A DNA stretch of 64,000 nucleotides from Erpobdella octoculata. Its lineage: Eukaryota; Annelida; Clitellata; Hirudinida; Erpobdellidae. Positions 25,805 through 38,491 of this stretch are shown piece after piece. A program made the position numbers and the translations under genes. The notes beneath the pieces are model-generated. The model saw nothing but the letters and a program-made list of their open reading frames with translations, was not told the DNA's origin and did no database searches. Position 1 is the stretch's first letter, and every line of letters begins with the position of its first letter. The stretch lies in the NCBI GenBank assembly GCA_963978895.1, contig OZ022238.1:46107210-46171209 (forward strand), read 5' to 3'.

Positions 25805-27878
25805 GATGAATCTGTGAGTCATATCTTTTCAGTTGAAAAAACGCCTAGGTATGGTTTGTTTTATTCACAAATAGACAACACAAAAATGTTTATAATAAAT
25901 GAACCTGTTTTAGTTGCATCAACAAAGAAAAATTTGTTGGGATTGATTTTGGAACAACAAACACTCGTGTAGCCGTCAGTGACAAAAATGGTTTTAAAGT
26001 CTTAAAAGAAACCCGTTCCCTTGTATATACAATAGAGGATGGAGAAATTGTCGATGAAAACACAGAGTGGGACATTTATGGCTGGCCCTGGGAACCTATT
26101 AAAGGCGTAAAGAAACTTCTGTTTGGTAAATTTGACGATAAAGATGTCCAAGAATACATGTAAGTGTTTTTTCTCAACAGTATACTGTTTCAGAGTTTTT
26201 TTTAGTAAAACGTTTTAAAGTTTTAGTTTTTTTTAATTAAAAAAATTGCAAAAACTTCAACAAAACAAACCTTAAAAAGTACATTGAAATTTTTTTAATA
26301 AAGGAAAACCACTGATTTCAAAGTTGTAAAGGGACCCAAAAAACGTCCTTTAATTAAACTAGAAAAGTTCGACAGACTTTATAAACCATGTGAAGCTGCT
26401 GCACCTCTTTTGAGAAATATGAAAAAATCAGCTGGTTGATTTTAATTTTGTAAAATAATTAAAAATTTGTTTACTTAAAAAGTATAAATTGAATTATTAA
26501 CAGATTTGTATTTCAATGAAGAAGTTAATAACGCTGTTATAGCTGTTCCAACTGGTGCAAATGATTTTGAGGTATTTATTAATAAAAGTTGTGCAAATAT
26601 TTTTTGACATTTTCAGTTACACTGTTTCTCAAATAAATAGGAACTTAAAGAAGCTGGCAGACTTGCTGGATTTGAACGAATTGATGTTGTCAAAGAACCA
26701 ATTGCTGCTGTACTTGCACTCGATTCATTGGATTCCCAAGAATCTACTTCTGGTGATAAAGTGTTAGTTGTAATCTGTGCCCTTTTATTAGGAAATTATA
26801 AATTTTTTTGATTTTATAGTTGAATGAATTCAGAATTATACTTTTGTGGTTTCAGGACTGCTGTGTACGATTTTGGTGATGACAAATTTGAGGTCTCCAT
26901 AATTAAATCCAAAAATGGGCGTATGCATCTTTATTCATACGGTGACTTAATGCTTAATGGACGTCTTGTTGACAATGTTCTCATCAATTATTTCAACCAA
27001 AAATTAAGAGAACAGGTTAATATACCTAATTTTTAACAAGTAAAACATATAAACTGGAAAATGTCAAATAAATTCTACGATAAAAACAACACCGTTATAA
27101 TAAATCAGTGGCGTTCCTAGAGTGTCACCCAGTGTTATGATTGGAAAAAAACTGCAATAGGCCACCATATCAAAAATGTTTTTTATTTTGGTGTCACACC
27201 ATGTGACTGTGTCACTTGGTGCAAACACTATTTCCTAGTGATACCACTGCAATAAATAATATTTCGAATAAATTTCCATTGATTATAGACAATAAAATTT
27301 TTGCTTGATGATACAATTATTAATTTGTATATTTACAGAATGGTGACAATATTGAAAAATCGCAACATGATAATTTTTTACTTAGAGATCATATAGCTGA
27401 TGCAAAAATGGAACTATGCAATGTTACTAAAGTAAATATAAACTTTCATTACCATTGTAATGGTCACTTTGGCCATTTTGAAATGGAACTAACAAGAAAA
27501 GAGTTGGAAAACAGAACTGATGAGTTGTTAAGGAGGACAATTCCTCTGTGTGAAAAAAGCATGAAAAGGTCTGGCATTAGTAAGAAAGACATTGATGAAG
27601 TTTTGTTAGTTGGTGGAATGACAAAAATGCCAAAGGTAATTAAAACTATGTTAATATCAAGCATTTTATAACAACAATAGCACATTGGTAATGATACCAT
27701 GAAATGTGAGTTCTAGATTTAATAAATATGAATATTTATTTTAATTACTATTTGAAAGGTTAAAGAAGTGGTTGAAGAATTATTTGGAAAAGCCCCGAAC
27801 AATAAAATTGATCCGCGTGAAATACTTGCTATTGGAGCTGCTGCTGCTGCCAGAAGATCCAAATATTATTTTGAATAA
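25805..27878 (+). CDS. HSP70-like ATPase-domain gene B, apparently intact
   Basis: Exons read: 25805-25848, 25914-26159, 26304-26434, 26504-26571, 26641-26762, 26856-27015, 27339-27635, 27759-27878, all with GT/AG ends and consistent phases, giving about 396 codons. Order of motifs: FVGIDFGTTNTRVAV (phosphate 1), VNNAVIAVPTGANDFE, ERIDVVKEPIAAVLAL, VYDFGDDKFEVSI (phosphate 2), MELTRKELENR, DEVLLVGGMTKMPK (adenosine), EILAIGAAAAARR and a stop. HSP70s use this domain to bind and hydrolyse ATP; the linker and substrate-binding domain are absent, as in HSPA13-type members. The phosphate-2 loop has GDD where HSP70s have GGG, so ATPase activity may be weak. An upstream first exon is possible, because the codon ATG at 25790 is in frame but precedes a good acceptor. 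Copy 1 lost this gene. Confidence 0.85.
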
Positions 27879-28499
27879 AAAGTTTTTTCTGTGATAAAAG
27901 TTATTATTGGATTTAAATTAAAAACAGCTTCAAGTCAAGACAGCCACCTGGCTAACTGGCTAGGTAGGCCAAAGCACTCGCTAGACAAAAATTGGTCAAT
28001 TTAAACTTGTAAAAGACTTCACCACCTTCTTAGGGTATCCAATTTCTCTAGAGGAAACGTTGATTAGGTTTTACTCATTTGTTTCTGTCGGCCAAAATTT
28101 TATCGCCAAAATTTGATACTGAGTTATTTAATTTTGCAAACGCTTTCTTTAATTTTTTAAATAATTAAATAAACAATTAAAAGATAAAAAGAATATTACC
28201 ACAAGAAAACTAAAAAAGTCAACAGAATTTGCATGACAGACCACTTTAGTTCTAGACTTGGACTCCTAATTTAAATGAAATATAGGACCTCCTTGTATTG
28301 AACAGGAGAGATCAGTCTATGTCGCGATGCGCTGTTTACAAACAAATTCCGCGCGATACGCTATAAATTTAAATTTACCCAATACACATTTCTAATGTTT
28401 ACATTCATATTTTTTTTGGGTCTGTTTATGTCTGCATTGCAGTGCCCACAAGTACATAATAGTAAACCAGGCACAAAAGCGAAAACTGTTAAGAAAACT

Positions 28500-29245
28500 C
28501 TTATCTCAACTGACTTTCAGCGAACACGTTGCAAAATTGGTCAACACCAGTTACTACCATCTACGACAGATGAGGTCAGTTCGCAAATCCCTCACGGTCA
28601 ATTCTTCGCATGCACTTGCCCGCGCTTTGATCTTGTCTAGACTTGATTATTGTAATTGTCTACTCAGTGGAATACCGGATCTGTTAATGAGGCGGCTTGA
28701 TGGTGTCATGCGTGCCACGGCTAGGCTGATTCTCCGATTGCCTCGATACGTCATGTCACTAAAGCGATTCACGACCGACTACACTGGCTGAACATGCAGG
28801 CGCGTATCGACTTCAAGCTATCTCTCACTGCGTACCGATGCCTCCATGGTTCTGCGCCGTCATACCTCTCCGGTTTGTGCATTTCGGTGACTCAGTTTCC
28901 TGGTCGATCTCACCTTCGCTCGGCTTCTTCCGGTCAGCTTCTTGTTCCTTCCTGCGGAACCAGGACGTTTGGACCGAGGACTTTTGCAGTTTCTTGTCCA
29001 ACTACCTGGAACAATCTACCGATTGAACTTACCGATCCGGCGTGTGTCGATAGCGTTTATGTTTTTAGGAAACGACTTAAAACTCATTTTTTTCTTCGTA
29101 TGACGAACGGATATTGACCCTTTTTGTTTCTGATGTGTGATTCTGTTCGTTCGTTTATTTTGGCACTGCCGCCTCGTGCTCTGAGAAATTTTTCTTTTTA
29201 GAGAGCACGTTAAATAAATAATAATAATAAATAATAAATAAAATA
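28500..29245 (+). mobile_element. CR1/L2-like LINE, 5'-truncated
   Basis: Reads, with one frame change near 28780, LDYCNCLLSGIPDLLMRRLD, VMRATARLILRLPRY, then RIDFKLSLTAYRCLHGSAP and WNNLPIEL, the characteristic C-terminus of CR1/L2 clade ORF2. It ends in a (AATAA)-type tail. The RT palm is missing. Its upstream part is absent from copy 1 through a deletion. Confidence 0.9.
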
Positions 29246-29528
29246 CTCAATTTATTCCACACTCGAATGTGGCTGCAGTTTTTGAAAACGTTATAGTGCC
29301 AGTGAAAAAAACTAAATAGAATTTAGTATCAGGTATTCTGAATAGAGCCTGGGATCAATTAACGTTATTTTCTGACTGTCACAAGCAATAATTCAAATAA
29401 AACTTGAAAATAGTTAAGTTTAAACGGTTCAAGTTAATTAGTAATTGTTACAGTTAAATAATGAAATGAAGGAAATCACCACACGTGAAGTCCAATGTTA
29501 CATTTGCTAAATACATGTATAGCTTTTA

Positions 29529-29768
29529 TCAACACAAACCGCATCGTCGCTGGGTGTCTCCTTGAGCAATCATGTGATTTTGGCCGTCATATTGAACGCG
29601 AAAAACATAAACGCGGTAACTTATATTTTTAGGACGACCATGTGGAGTGCCAACAGTCAATCTATTAATGCCATACTGACAAATGTACGAAGCAGTCTCA
29701 GAACGTTTAAACTGCAGTTTAGTGATGTTTTGTGACCTTGCATCATTTTTAAAAAAAAGAAAACACAT
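29529..29768 (-). pseudogene. piggyBac-like transposase C-terminal fragment, copy 2
   Basis: Open for 79 residues, with VYVFRVQYDGQNHMIAQGD and then TQRRCGLC at the end. It looks like the C-terminal zinc-binding tail of a piggyBac-type transposase; no catalytic domain lies upstream. Duplicate of 4630-4850. Confidence 0.42.
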
Positions 29769-30268
29769 TTATTTATTTAATTTGCATGTGCTGGCTGTTC
29801 AAGTTTTGCATACAAACAACTTTGAATAAATACAAGTTCAATTTTACTGCTATAATTTCGCTGGTTTCTACATTTTTGTTTCCGCCTGTAATTTATTTAT
29901 TTACTATGATTTTAAACATAATAATAAATAGGGTCATAGAGACCCACAAAATTAATTGCCCCTGGCCCCGTTCATCCTCTCACAGACCTGTACGAGACTG
30001 TACAAGTTCTTAATAAGAACTTCTTATGATATTAGGGGAAATTGGGCGCGAATTAACAAGATTATTATTTTCAAAAGAACGTGTACGGGCAAAATTTGAG
30101 GCAAAAAAATCAATGGTAAGTGGTCAAAAATTGATTACAACCTCATGTGATACTGATATGAGCGTAGTAAAATACTTAGAAACAACTTGATTGGATTTCT
30201 CAATTACCGTTAAACTGATACATATTGACTCTACTACTCTAATATTCGTTGACTTGCCAGTTATCAAC

Positions 30269-31587
30269 GGGATGCGGAAAGTTCGCCCCCGGCTTTTCCA
30301 CCGTCTTTTCGCCCCCATCTTTTCGCCCCCGTTTTTACGCCCCCGGGGAAGTTTCGCACCCGGTTTTTCGCCCTTGGGAAAGTTCGCCCTTGCGCTTTTT
30401 GCCCCTGGAAAATTTCGCCCCCGATTTTTCGTCCCCGTTTTTTCGTCCCCATTTTTCGCTCCCGGCATAATTTGCTCCCAGTTTTTTACCCCCGGTTTTT
30501 CGCTCCTGGTTTTTTGCCCTTTGTTTTTTACTTCTGGTTTTTGTCCTCAGTGGTGTGCTCTCGAGAAAGTTTGCTCCCGGGTTTTGGCCTTTTTAAAAGT
30601 AAGTTTTTGCTTCTGATTTTTTACCAAAAACTTGGTTCCGAGAATGTTAGCTTTTGTTCTAGGGAAAATCTGCTACTTCGACTTTTGCCCCAGATTTTTT
30701 TCACCTAACGTTTGTTACAGGAAAAACTTTCTCTCGCTTTTGCATTTTCAGCTTCTTCTTCTTTCCTTTTTTTCCAGTATTTACCCCAAGAACATTCCAC
30801 TGGGCTTTTCGTCGCTCTAAAAATTTAGAGCTTCCCTGGAAAGACTCACTATTTGATATAACTATTTGCTTATGCAAAAATTAAATCCCAGTTTCACGCT
30901 CTGTGGAAGATTTGACTCTCTATCCGTTTTTGAGTAAAAAAGTAACAACCTTTTGAAGAAAAGTAAAAATATTTTTGGAGAAGTTTTGCAAAAAACATCA
31001 ACAATCACCCCCTCCGGTCATCAGCTATTTTAAGAAAAAAATGTTTATAAGATTTTAGAGAAGTATCTACGATTACCCCCCCCCCCCTTAACTCGACTAT
31101 CTGGTATTGTGAGAGGGAAAGTGTCTAGGAAAGTTTTTAAAGTGTGGGTTTTAAAAACATTTGCCTTCTCAGCTTTATGCTGAAATGACGCTCCTGCCCT
31201 CCAATAATTTTCAAATATCACCTCAAAGTCAAGTGGTCTGGATGAAACACTACTGGCAATATTTTTCAGGGGTTATATTTCTAAGGAAAAAAAGGTTGTA
31301 GGAGGGAAAAAGTCGAAAGCACCAAGAACTAACGTCTCATGAGAAAAACGTGCAAAAAATTTTAAAATGTTGAGTAACTTTTCCAGATAAAAAATCAGGG
31401 ATGAAAACCGGAAGGAAATTTTTCCAGGGACAAAAAACTGAGAGTCAAAAACTAGGAGCCAAAAATTGGGGGCGAAAAAACGGGGACGAAAAACTGGGGG
31501 CGAAAAATCGGGGGTGAACTTTCCCAGGGGCAAAAAAACGGGGTGAAAAGACGGGGGCGAAAACGGGGGCGAACTTTCCGTAAACCG
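30269..31587. mobile_element. DNA element with terminal arrays of TTTTCGCCCCC repeats
   Basis: Flanked by identical 8-bp TTATCAAC (30261-30268 and 31588-31595). Both ends carry CGGAAAGTTCGCCCCCG in inverted orientation about 6-8 bp from the edge, followed inward by arrays of degenerate 10-14 bp units (TTTTCGCCCCC; CCCCC/CCCTT variants) of opposite polarity. The left array is longer and fades into TTTTGCCC/TTTTTACC forms. No transposase is seen in the 1.3 kb. Size of duplication and structure suggest a non-autonomous hAT- or foldback-type element, but I do not recognise the family. Confidence 0.8.
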
Positions 31588-32507
31588 TTATCAACCCTAT
31601 TTTAAACCAGGGACCCCAATGTTTACTCTAAGATGTTTGCTGGTTTGTTACTTTACGTTCAGTAATCCGGCCTTGGTCAAGGGATTCCAACCTTTGGCTC
31701 AGGCAAGCAGGCACACATATACGGTAAAGTTAGTATAATGGATTTAACAAGTGAACCGTGAAAACTTTGTTTTTTTTTTTAAATCGTCGTAATTTTTATA
31801 ATATTTAGTGTTTGTAAATTATTTGTTTATGATACTAATTTTAAAAAATAGAAAGTAAATTGACCAACGTTTTCTTAAAACCCAATGTGAGATGTATTTG
31901 AGAATGGAAAATATAAGAAACTTTTAAAGCAGTATGAAAAAACCAATGTTGCATAATTAATTTTTAAATTTGTTTAAATAAGTCTATAAAAAAACATTGA
32001 TTACCATAACATGATATGTGAAAAAATGAGTGAACCATAATTTAATTGCTCTTAATTTGTTTTTGTTTTCAAACATAAATAATTATTATCCTAAATATTA
32101 AAAAAAATTTCCAGAATGCATTGTTTTAAGGAGTGAGCCTATATTTCAAAATTCAACTCAAGGTTTGCAAACATTCAAGCAAACAAGCAATCGAGACTGG
32201 TGGGGAAATTAATAGAAAATAATTCAAAATATTTAAAAAATTTATTTTTTCAATTTTTTACTAGACTTTTCTAAGTAGCAGGTGTTCACAATGCTAAATT
32301 TTGTAAAGATCCTTTTATTGGTTCTGGGGTTAAATAATTACAAGCATTACAAATTTGGGCTGTATATATTAGATCAATATTAGTAGAAATTTGGACGACA
32401 CTTAACTCATTTTTCTTCAAATGTTTTCTAAAAGAAGATGTTTCAAAAATTAAAAAAATCTGTTTATTTTTATTGTTGATAGTATAGAAGAATAAACTTA
32501 TTTATGA

Positions 32508-32640
32508 TATCAAGTTTCTTCTGGCAGCAACAGAAGCTCCAATAGCAAGTATTTCTTGTGGATCAAATTTTTGGTTTGGTGCTCGTCCAAATATTTCTTC
32601 AACCATATATTTCTGGCTTTGATAATAGAAACCTCAAATA
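32508..32640 (-). pseudogene. HSP70-like gene fragment, copy 2
   Basis: Counterpart of 6062-6192: part of the phosphate-2 exon fused to the terminal exon, out of frame. Reads MVEEIFGRAPNQKFDP on the minus strand. Confidence 0.8.
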
Positions 32641-33509
32641 AAAGTATTTTAAATAAATTTATTTTTTTATCTTATCTTGTTTTTATACACGTATTTTAAA
32701 TTTTCTGAGTTATGCATTGAATAACTTTTATTGTTTGACTTACTAAAACGTGAGTTGCAATGCCTCTGCATATCTCTTTGTTTTAAAAAAATCATATGTT
32801 GTATAAGAAACGCTTTAAGGCGGGCGCACACGAACAACAAATTTGAGCAATTTAGTTGCACAACTAAATTTCTTGAGCAACTTTTGCGCGCACACGCTTA
32901 GAGTAACAGTTGGTATTTTTCGTTGAAATTCTTTAATAAATTAATTTATTACATTAAATCAAATTCCATCACAATATTTTCTCGCAAGTTTTCTATTTTT
33001 TTCAATAATCAAGTCATAAAACTTTGTGCAAATTACTAAAATTTTTCATTAAAATTTATCAAATTCATAACAGAATCGCTTGTTCATTCTATTTTTATAT
33101 TTTTCTTATAAAAAAAACTGTTTAACTAATTACAGAAAGACGGGTGACTAAAAGTTGTCCAAAATTTTCAAACGAATTTGAAAACTAAACTAGTTGGGCA
33201 ACTGAGTTGACAATTTAAAAAGTTGCTCAACTCATGGCGCGCACACGGGCAATTTGGCTGCACAACTCGATTTGCACAACTTAATTGCACAACTTAAGGC
33301 GGGCGCACACAAACAACAAAGTCGTGCAACTAAGTTGTGCAACTCGAGTTGTGCAGCCAAATTGCTCGTGTGCGCACCTCGAGTTGGACAACTTTTCAAG
33401 TTGTCAACTCAGTTGCCCAACTGGTTTAGTTTTCAAATTCGTTTGAAAACTTCGAGACACACATTGCACTGTGATTGGTTGATCACTTTTGTTTATAAAA
33501 AATATTAAA

Positions 33510-34289
33510 ATGGAAGTAGAGTGGACGAGCGAAGCGATCACAAATTTAATAAACTACTATGAAGAAAATAGTAGTTTGTACAATATTTGTTCGCCGGATT
33601 ATAGAAACCGTGAAAAAAACGTGTTCTTGTGCAAAAATGTGCGGACTCGCTCGGGAAGAATGGTGAAAATAATATTTTTTATGCATTTGCCTTAAATTGT
33701 ATCTTAAATTTTAAACGTGGTCAATGACTAGTATTGGGATATTTAAACATTTTAGTTTTAAAAGAGATTTGGCGTCGAATTGTCAATAATACTCAATAGC
33801 AATTTCCCTTAGTCAATAGTCTAGCTAGCCTAGCCACTAGTGCTTATTTTATTATAGCAATTTATAGTGTATAGTCTAGTTATAATTATAGTCTAGTTAT
33901 TATAACAATTTATAGTGTATAGTCTAGTTACAAGACTCTAGCATGTACTAGATTCCAGTACATGCTAATATTCATTTCCAGAATGTGGTAAAAAAAATGT
34001 TTTCTCAGTTTTGGAGGTGGAGAGAAAATGGGCAAATTTAAGAACCCAGTTTTTTAAAGAGCTAAGGTTGGCAAATCAAAAAGGCAAATCAGGAGCTGGG
34101 GGAGGAGCAAAAAGTGAAAGCAAGGGGCGCTACTTTAATGCTCTTTCATTCCTAGAAAAACACAGTGAAAGAAGGAAAACAATCACTAATCTTCAGGTTT
34201 TTACTAAATTTTATTTCATCTACACACACAGCAATAAAAAACAAACAACACACTTCATCAAACAAACAAATATATGCCAAACTGCTTAA
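33510..34289 (+). pseudogene. Harbinger MADF (Myb-like) protein, split by intron or decay
   Basis: The first part (start codon at 33510) reads MEVEWTSEAITNLINYYEEN, then SSLYNICSPDYRNREK, the N-terminal half of a MADF domain. A second part at 34011 reads EVERKWANLRTQFFKELRLA and GKSGAGGGAKSESKGRYFN, the second half. Harbinger elements need this DNA-binding partner for transposition. The 340-bp gap between the parts may be an intron, with GT-like and AG-like ends not firmly placed. Confidence 0.7.
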
Positions 34290-35083
34290 TTGATTATTTC
34301 TTCCTGCCAACTCACAGCCCCAACTGTGCTGTTAACGTAGGAGCAAAACTGGTCTCGCACTTGTGTCGATTCGACGGAAACCCGATTTGCCCCAATTTTG
34401 TGTGTTAGAGGCAATAAGTTGGAGACAGGAACTTCATCTGGCCCAATGTAGTTTGAGGTAGAAGTGAAACTTCGAAGGAGAAAATTGTGCAAACAACACG
34501 TAGCCATAACTACAATATCCACTTTTTCAGGTGCTAAAGCTATGGGGCGTCCAAAAACTTTGAATCGGTTGCTTAAGATACCGAAAGCATTTTCAACAAC
34601 CCTTCGCGCTCTACTAAGCCTGTAGTTAAAGATTCTTTGTTGGGGCGACAACCCTCTGCTGCAATAAGGCTTCATAATATAAGTCTTCAACGCAAATGGA
34701 TCATCAGCAACAATAACATAAGGTAAGACGTTGGTGGATCCTGGAGGTCGGCAAGCAGCAAGAATATTTAACATGTTATTGCTTAAGCCTATTGCCAATG
34801 AGCAACTGTTAAACACACCTCCACCGGCAACACGTCCATAATTTCCAATGTCGACAAATAGAAATTTGTACGAGGCATCAACAAGTGCCAACAATACAAT
34901 ACTGTTAAAATGTTTGTAATTGTAGTATTGTGATCCGCTGTTTGAGGGTGCTGCAACTGCCACATGTTTCCCATCTAATGCCCCGATGCAGTTGGAAAAA
35001 TTCCACTGCTTCCAAAACTCAGCAGCCACAGTTTTCCATTTTTGTTCGGTGCTAGGAACCTTTGTATAAATAAAAATGTTCAC
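34286..35083 (-). pseudogene. PIF/Harbinger transposase, N-terminus missing
   Basis: A 265-residue frame with the DDE_Tnp_4 signature: NCIGALDGKHVAV (first Asp, about residue 36-42), FLFVDIGNYGRVAGGGVFNS (second Asp), VIVADDPFALK and SRARRVVENAFGILSNRF (Glu of the triad in VVENAFG). The usual N-terminal helix-turn-helix part is absent, and upstream sequence shows no start for it. It overlaps the MADF frame end by 4 bp in convergent orientation. Confidence 0.88.
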
Positions 35084-35570
35084 ATTATTGTAAGAGTGAA
35101 ATTAAAAAAGCAATCCTATCGATTACTATAAGCACATGGAATTTTATTCTTAGTTTTTGTTTTCTAATAAATCTTACAACTTTTTTCCAGCTACCCACAA
35201 AGTAAAAAAGAAAATAACGCGCACAGGCATATAACGCGCTAAGGGGTGCGCGGTATGCATAGACTTATATATATAAGTCTATGGCGGTATGTAACAAGTG
35301 AAGCAAAAACAAAGTTTTTTAAAAATACACTTTTATATTTTTACTACATAAACAAAAAACATATTAGCATAAACAATAAATAGTTCGACGAAAATATCAC
35401 AAATGAGTATTTATTTAAATTTTGTCCAATCGATCCGAAAATTTGATAGAATGCATTATTAATCAGTTCGGAGGTATGTTTATATTTTTAAGTCTCTAGC
35501 TCATCGGGAAGTTAGTTTAAAATCATCATCATCATCATTTATTTTTGAAACGTCCCTATTCCACGCTATG

Positions 35571-36155
35571 CTAGGGTTGGACGTTTTTCCATATCAGGCT
35601 CCTCCACAAGTCACGATCCAGGGCAGACTGCCGCTTCAGGCCGAGCTCATCCATGTCTTTCTTCACACAATCCCACCAAGTTTTCCTACTTCTACCTTTA
35701 CTTTTCACTCCTACAACATCCACATCTCTAATTGCCGAAACACAATCATCTGCACTTTTACGCTCCAAATGTCCAAACCACTTTAGTTTTCCACGCCTAA
35801 CCACAGCAGCCACACAAGGAACATTCAGAAAGCTATACAAATCCACACTACGTGCACGATCATTCAACGAAACACCACACACCCTTCTAACCATCATACG
35901 CTCTGCCCTTTCTAAACATCTTAGATTCTCCACCTTCATAGACCATGTTTCAGTGTCATAAACAAGGACACTTTGAACACATGCCCTATACACCTTTCCT
36001 TTCACATAAAAGGATGCACCACGGGTGGTCAAGATAGGAGATAACTCTTTGAATTTAGCCCAGGCAGAACGCACTCTAGCTCTCACAGCCTCTTCTACAC
36101 CTCCCCCTGCACCCAATGTGTCACCTAGGTAACAGAACTTGGTCACACTCTCCAC
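35571..36155 (-). pseudogene. LINE ORF2 C-terminal fragment, uninterrupted copy
   Basis: A 194-residue frame from FCYLGDTLGAGGG through VLVYDTETWSMK and KLKWFGHLERKSAD to KKDMDELGLKRQSALDR and WRSLIW. This is the part of a non-LTR retrotransposon ORF2 behind the RT palm, followed by a 3' tail of GAT units (35523-35537). The clade is uncertain. In copy 1 the P element interrupts it. Confidence 0.85.
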
Positions 36156-36331
36156 CTTTACGCCTGGCTCAAAATCGATTGCAAATTTTGATTACAGATC
36201 GAGAGACTGAGAAGTCAAGTTAAGTAAAAGTGTGTAAAAACGCATATAACGCACGCGTTATATGCAAAGAAACATGGTGACTGACGCAAGTGCCGCCTGG
36301 TGAATAATTTAAAGTGCGTTACGAAATAAAT

Positions 36332-38491
36332 TTAAAAAAGATTGGATGAACCAGGAATTACTTGATAGGTGCAAATTAAAATCTAAACTTTACAAAAATT
36401 ACATTAAAGAGCCAACTCTTGAAAATAAAGTCAAATTTGTTCAAAGTAGAAACATATTCAAATCTCTGAAGAAAAAAACTATCAAACAATTTTATGCTGA
36501 AAAATTTACTTCTTACAAAAACAACATCAAGAAAACTTGGACTTTAATTAACTCACTCATTAACGGAAATCATAAAAATAATAAATTGCATGATAAATTT
36601 GTTGTCAACGATTGCTTAACAACTGACGAATTAATTATTAGTGATGCGTTTAACAGCTACTTTACTGATATCGGAATTAATTTAGCATCCAAGATTCCTG
36701 ATTATGGAGATTCTTTTAAACAATTTTTACCACCTTTAGTTTCAACATTATTTAAATTTTCTTCTTGTACTCACTTAGATATAATTAATATTTCTAAAAA
36801 ACTTAAAATTTCTCATTCTTCTGGGGTTGATGATATCGACCCTCACCTTGCTATTCTATCTATTGATCACATTGTCATAGCAGTGGTACTTTCGTGTATC
36901 ATTAACTGTTCACTACAAACCGGTATTGTTCCTTATCAAATAAAATTAGCAAAAGTCATACCGTTATTCAAATCAGGAAAAAAATCATCAACTTCTAACT
37001 ACCGTCCAATTTCTATTTTACCATTTTTTCCAAGTTTTTTTAAAAAGTTGTTCATATACAGCTCTACAATTATTTCAACAAAAATTTATTATTATATGAA
37101 CATCAGTATGGTTTTCGTCCAGGTTTCTCTACTTATATGGCTGTTAGTAACTTACAAGATAAAATTCTTTACTCAATCGACCATAGTGAAATACCACTTG
37201 CAATTTTCCTTGACTTATCCAAAGCCTTTGACACTATTGATCACAATATCATTATTGCAAAACTAAAGCACTACGGTATATCTCAGACTGAGCTTAACTG
37301 GTTTAGAAATTATTTGTCTGGGAGATCTCAATGTGTACAATTTAACAATGAATTGTCCAGTTTCAAATCTATTACTTGTGGTGTTCCCCAAGGATCTATA
37401 CTCGGGCCGCTTCTGTTCGTAATCTACGTTAATGATCTCTCCAATAGCTCTCTGTTTTTTAAATATTTTCTATTTGCTGATGACACAACTGCTTTCATTT
37501 CAGATAAATCTTTACCAGATTTGATACAAAAAACAAACACTGAACTGAACAAATTATCCTTTTGGTTTAAATGCAATAAATTATCTCTCAATGCTGATAA
37601 AACTAACTACATTGTATTTCATAATCCTCGTAAAAGGTTTTCCCTAGACAACATAGAACTAACAGTTGATGGCTCTAAAATAGATAATGTTTCAGTAACA
37701 AAATTTTTAGGAGTCTACGTTGATCAACACTTAACATGGGCTCATCATGTAAACTATGTTTTCAAAAAAGTTTCCCTGCATTCAGGTATAATTCATCGTC
37801 TTTCGTGGTTTCTTCCTAGCAAGGTTTTGCTGACACTGTACTTTTCATTAATATATCCTTTTATTAACTATTGTAATTTTATATGGTGTATCAACTACAG
37901 AAGTCGAATAACGAAAATAATGATTCTACAAAAACGTATTATTAGAGCAATTTTTCACCTGCCCAGGAGTCATTCAACCAAAACCACTCGGATAAACAAC
38001 CATTTGTTGACAATTGATCAAGTCTGTCTATATCAATCAGCAATTTACATGTATAAGTATGCACATGATCTCTCACCCCAATATTCAACGAGTCACCTTT
38101 ATAAAGCAGAAGAAGTTCACAACCATTTTGTGCGTTCTAAACACTGTTTCCGTTCAGGATTGTTCCGGTCGACACTTGGAATGTACTCGATAAAATTTGT
38201 TGGTCCTAAGATCTGGAATTCTCTGCCGCATGACATCAACAAAAGTTATCTCAGCTCATTCAAGGCTTCTCTGAAAAATTACCTGCTGCACAAGACTTTG
38301 AAAGACTTCATACCAATTCAGTGAAGATATTTGCTCTTTTGTAAATTTTTACTTTTTTACAATTTTATGTACAGGGTTACAGTCTCGCAGGAACATTTGT
38401 TCTTTTTCTGTTGCCCCTTATTTGTTTTTTTTGTCGAAATTGTGATTTTTTATAAATAAATTTGTAAAAAAAAAAAAAAAAAATAAAAAAA
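36332..38491 (+). mobile_element. 5'-truncated jockey/CR1-type LINE with poly-A and TSD
   Basis: Inserted in copy 2 only. The target AAATAAATT occurs at 36323-36331 and again at 38492-38500, and copy 1 shows a single one near 12226. The element ends in an A-rich tail (from 38467). It is truncated 5' of the RT domain. Confidence 0.93.
36346..38324 (+). pseudogene. LINE reverse transcriptase (ORF2), one frameshift
   Basis: The first frame (36346 to about 37040) covers the linker and the start of RT, with HSSGVDDIDPHLA and SNYRPISILPFF. After a frameshift at about 37030-37130 the frame to 38324 gives DLSKAFDTIDHNI, GVPQGSILGPLLFVIYVNDL, the catalytic FADDT and KFLGVYVDQHLTWAHHV, ending in SLPHDINKSYLSSFKASLKN. 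All core RT motifs are present, and no endonuclease. The insertion is young, judged by the clean target duplication. Confidence 0.9.

Larger units (their letters stand above)
32818..35195 (+). mobile_element. PIF/Harbinger element, right end damaged
   Basis: Starts after TTA with AGGCGGGCGCACACGAACAA and carries the usual Harbinger pair: a MADF/Myb-like protein (+) and a DDE transposase (-) in convergent order. TTA followed by almost the same start recurs at 33294, and 33165-33455 is an imperfect inverted repeat centred there, so a MITE-like copy appears to lie head-on against the autonomous one. The right inverted end is not found; the transposase 5' part is also missing, so the right side is probably deleted. 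Confidence 0.8.
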
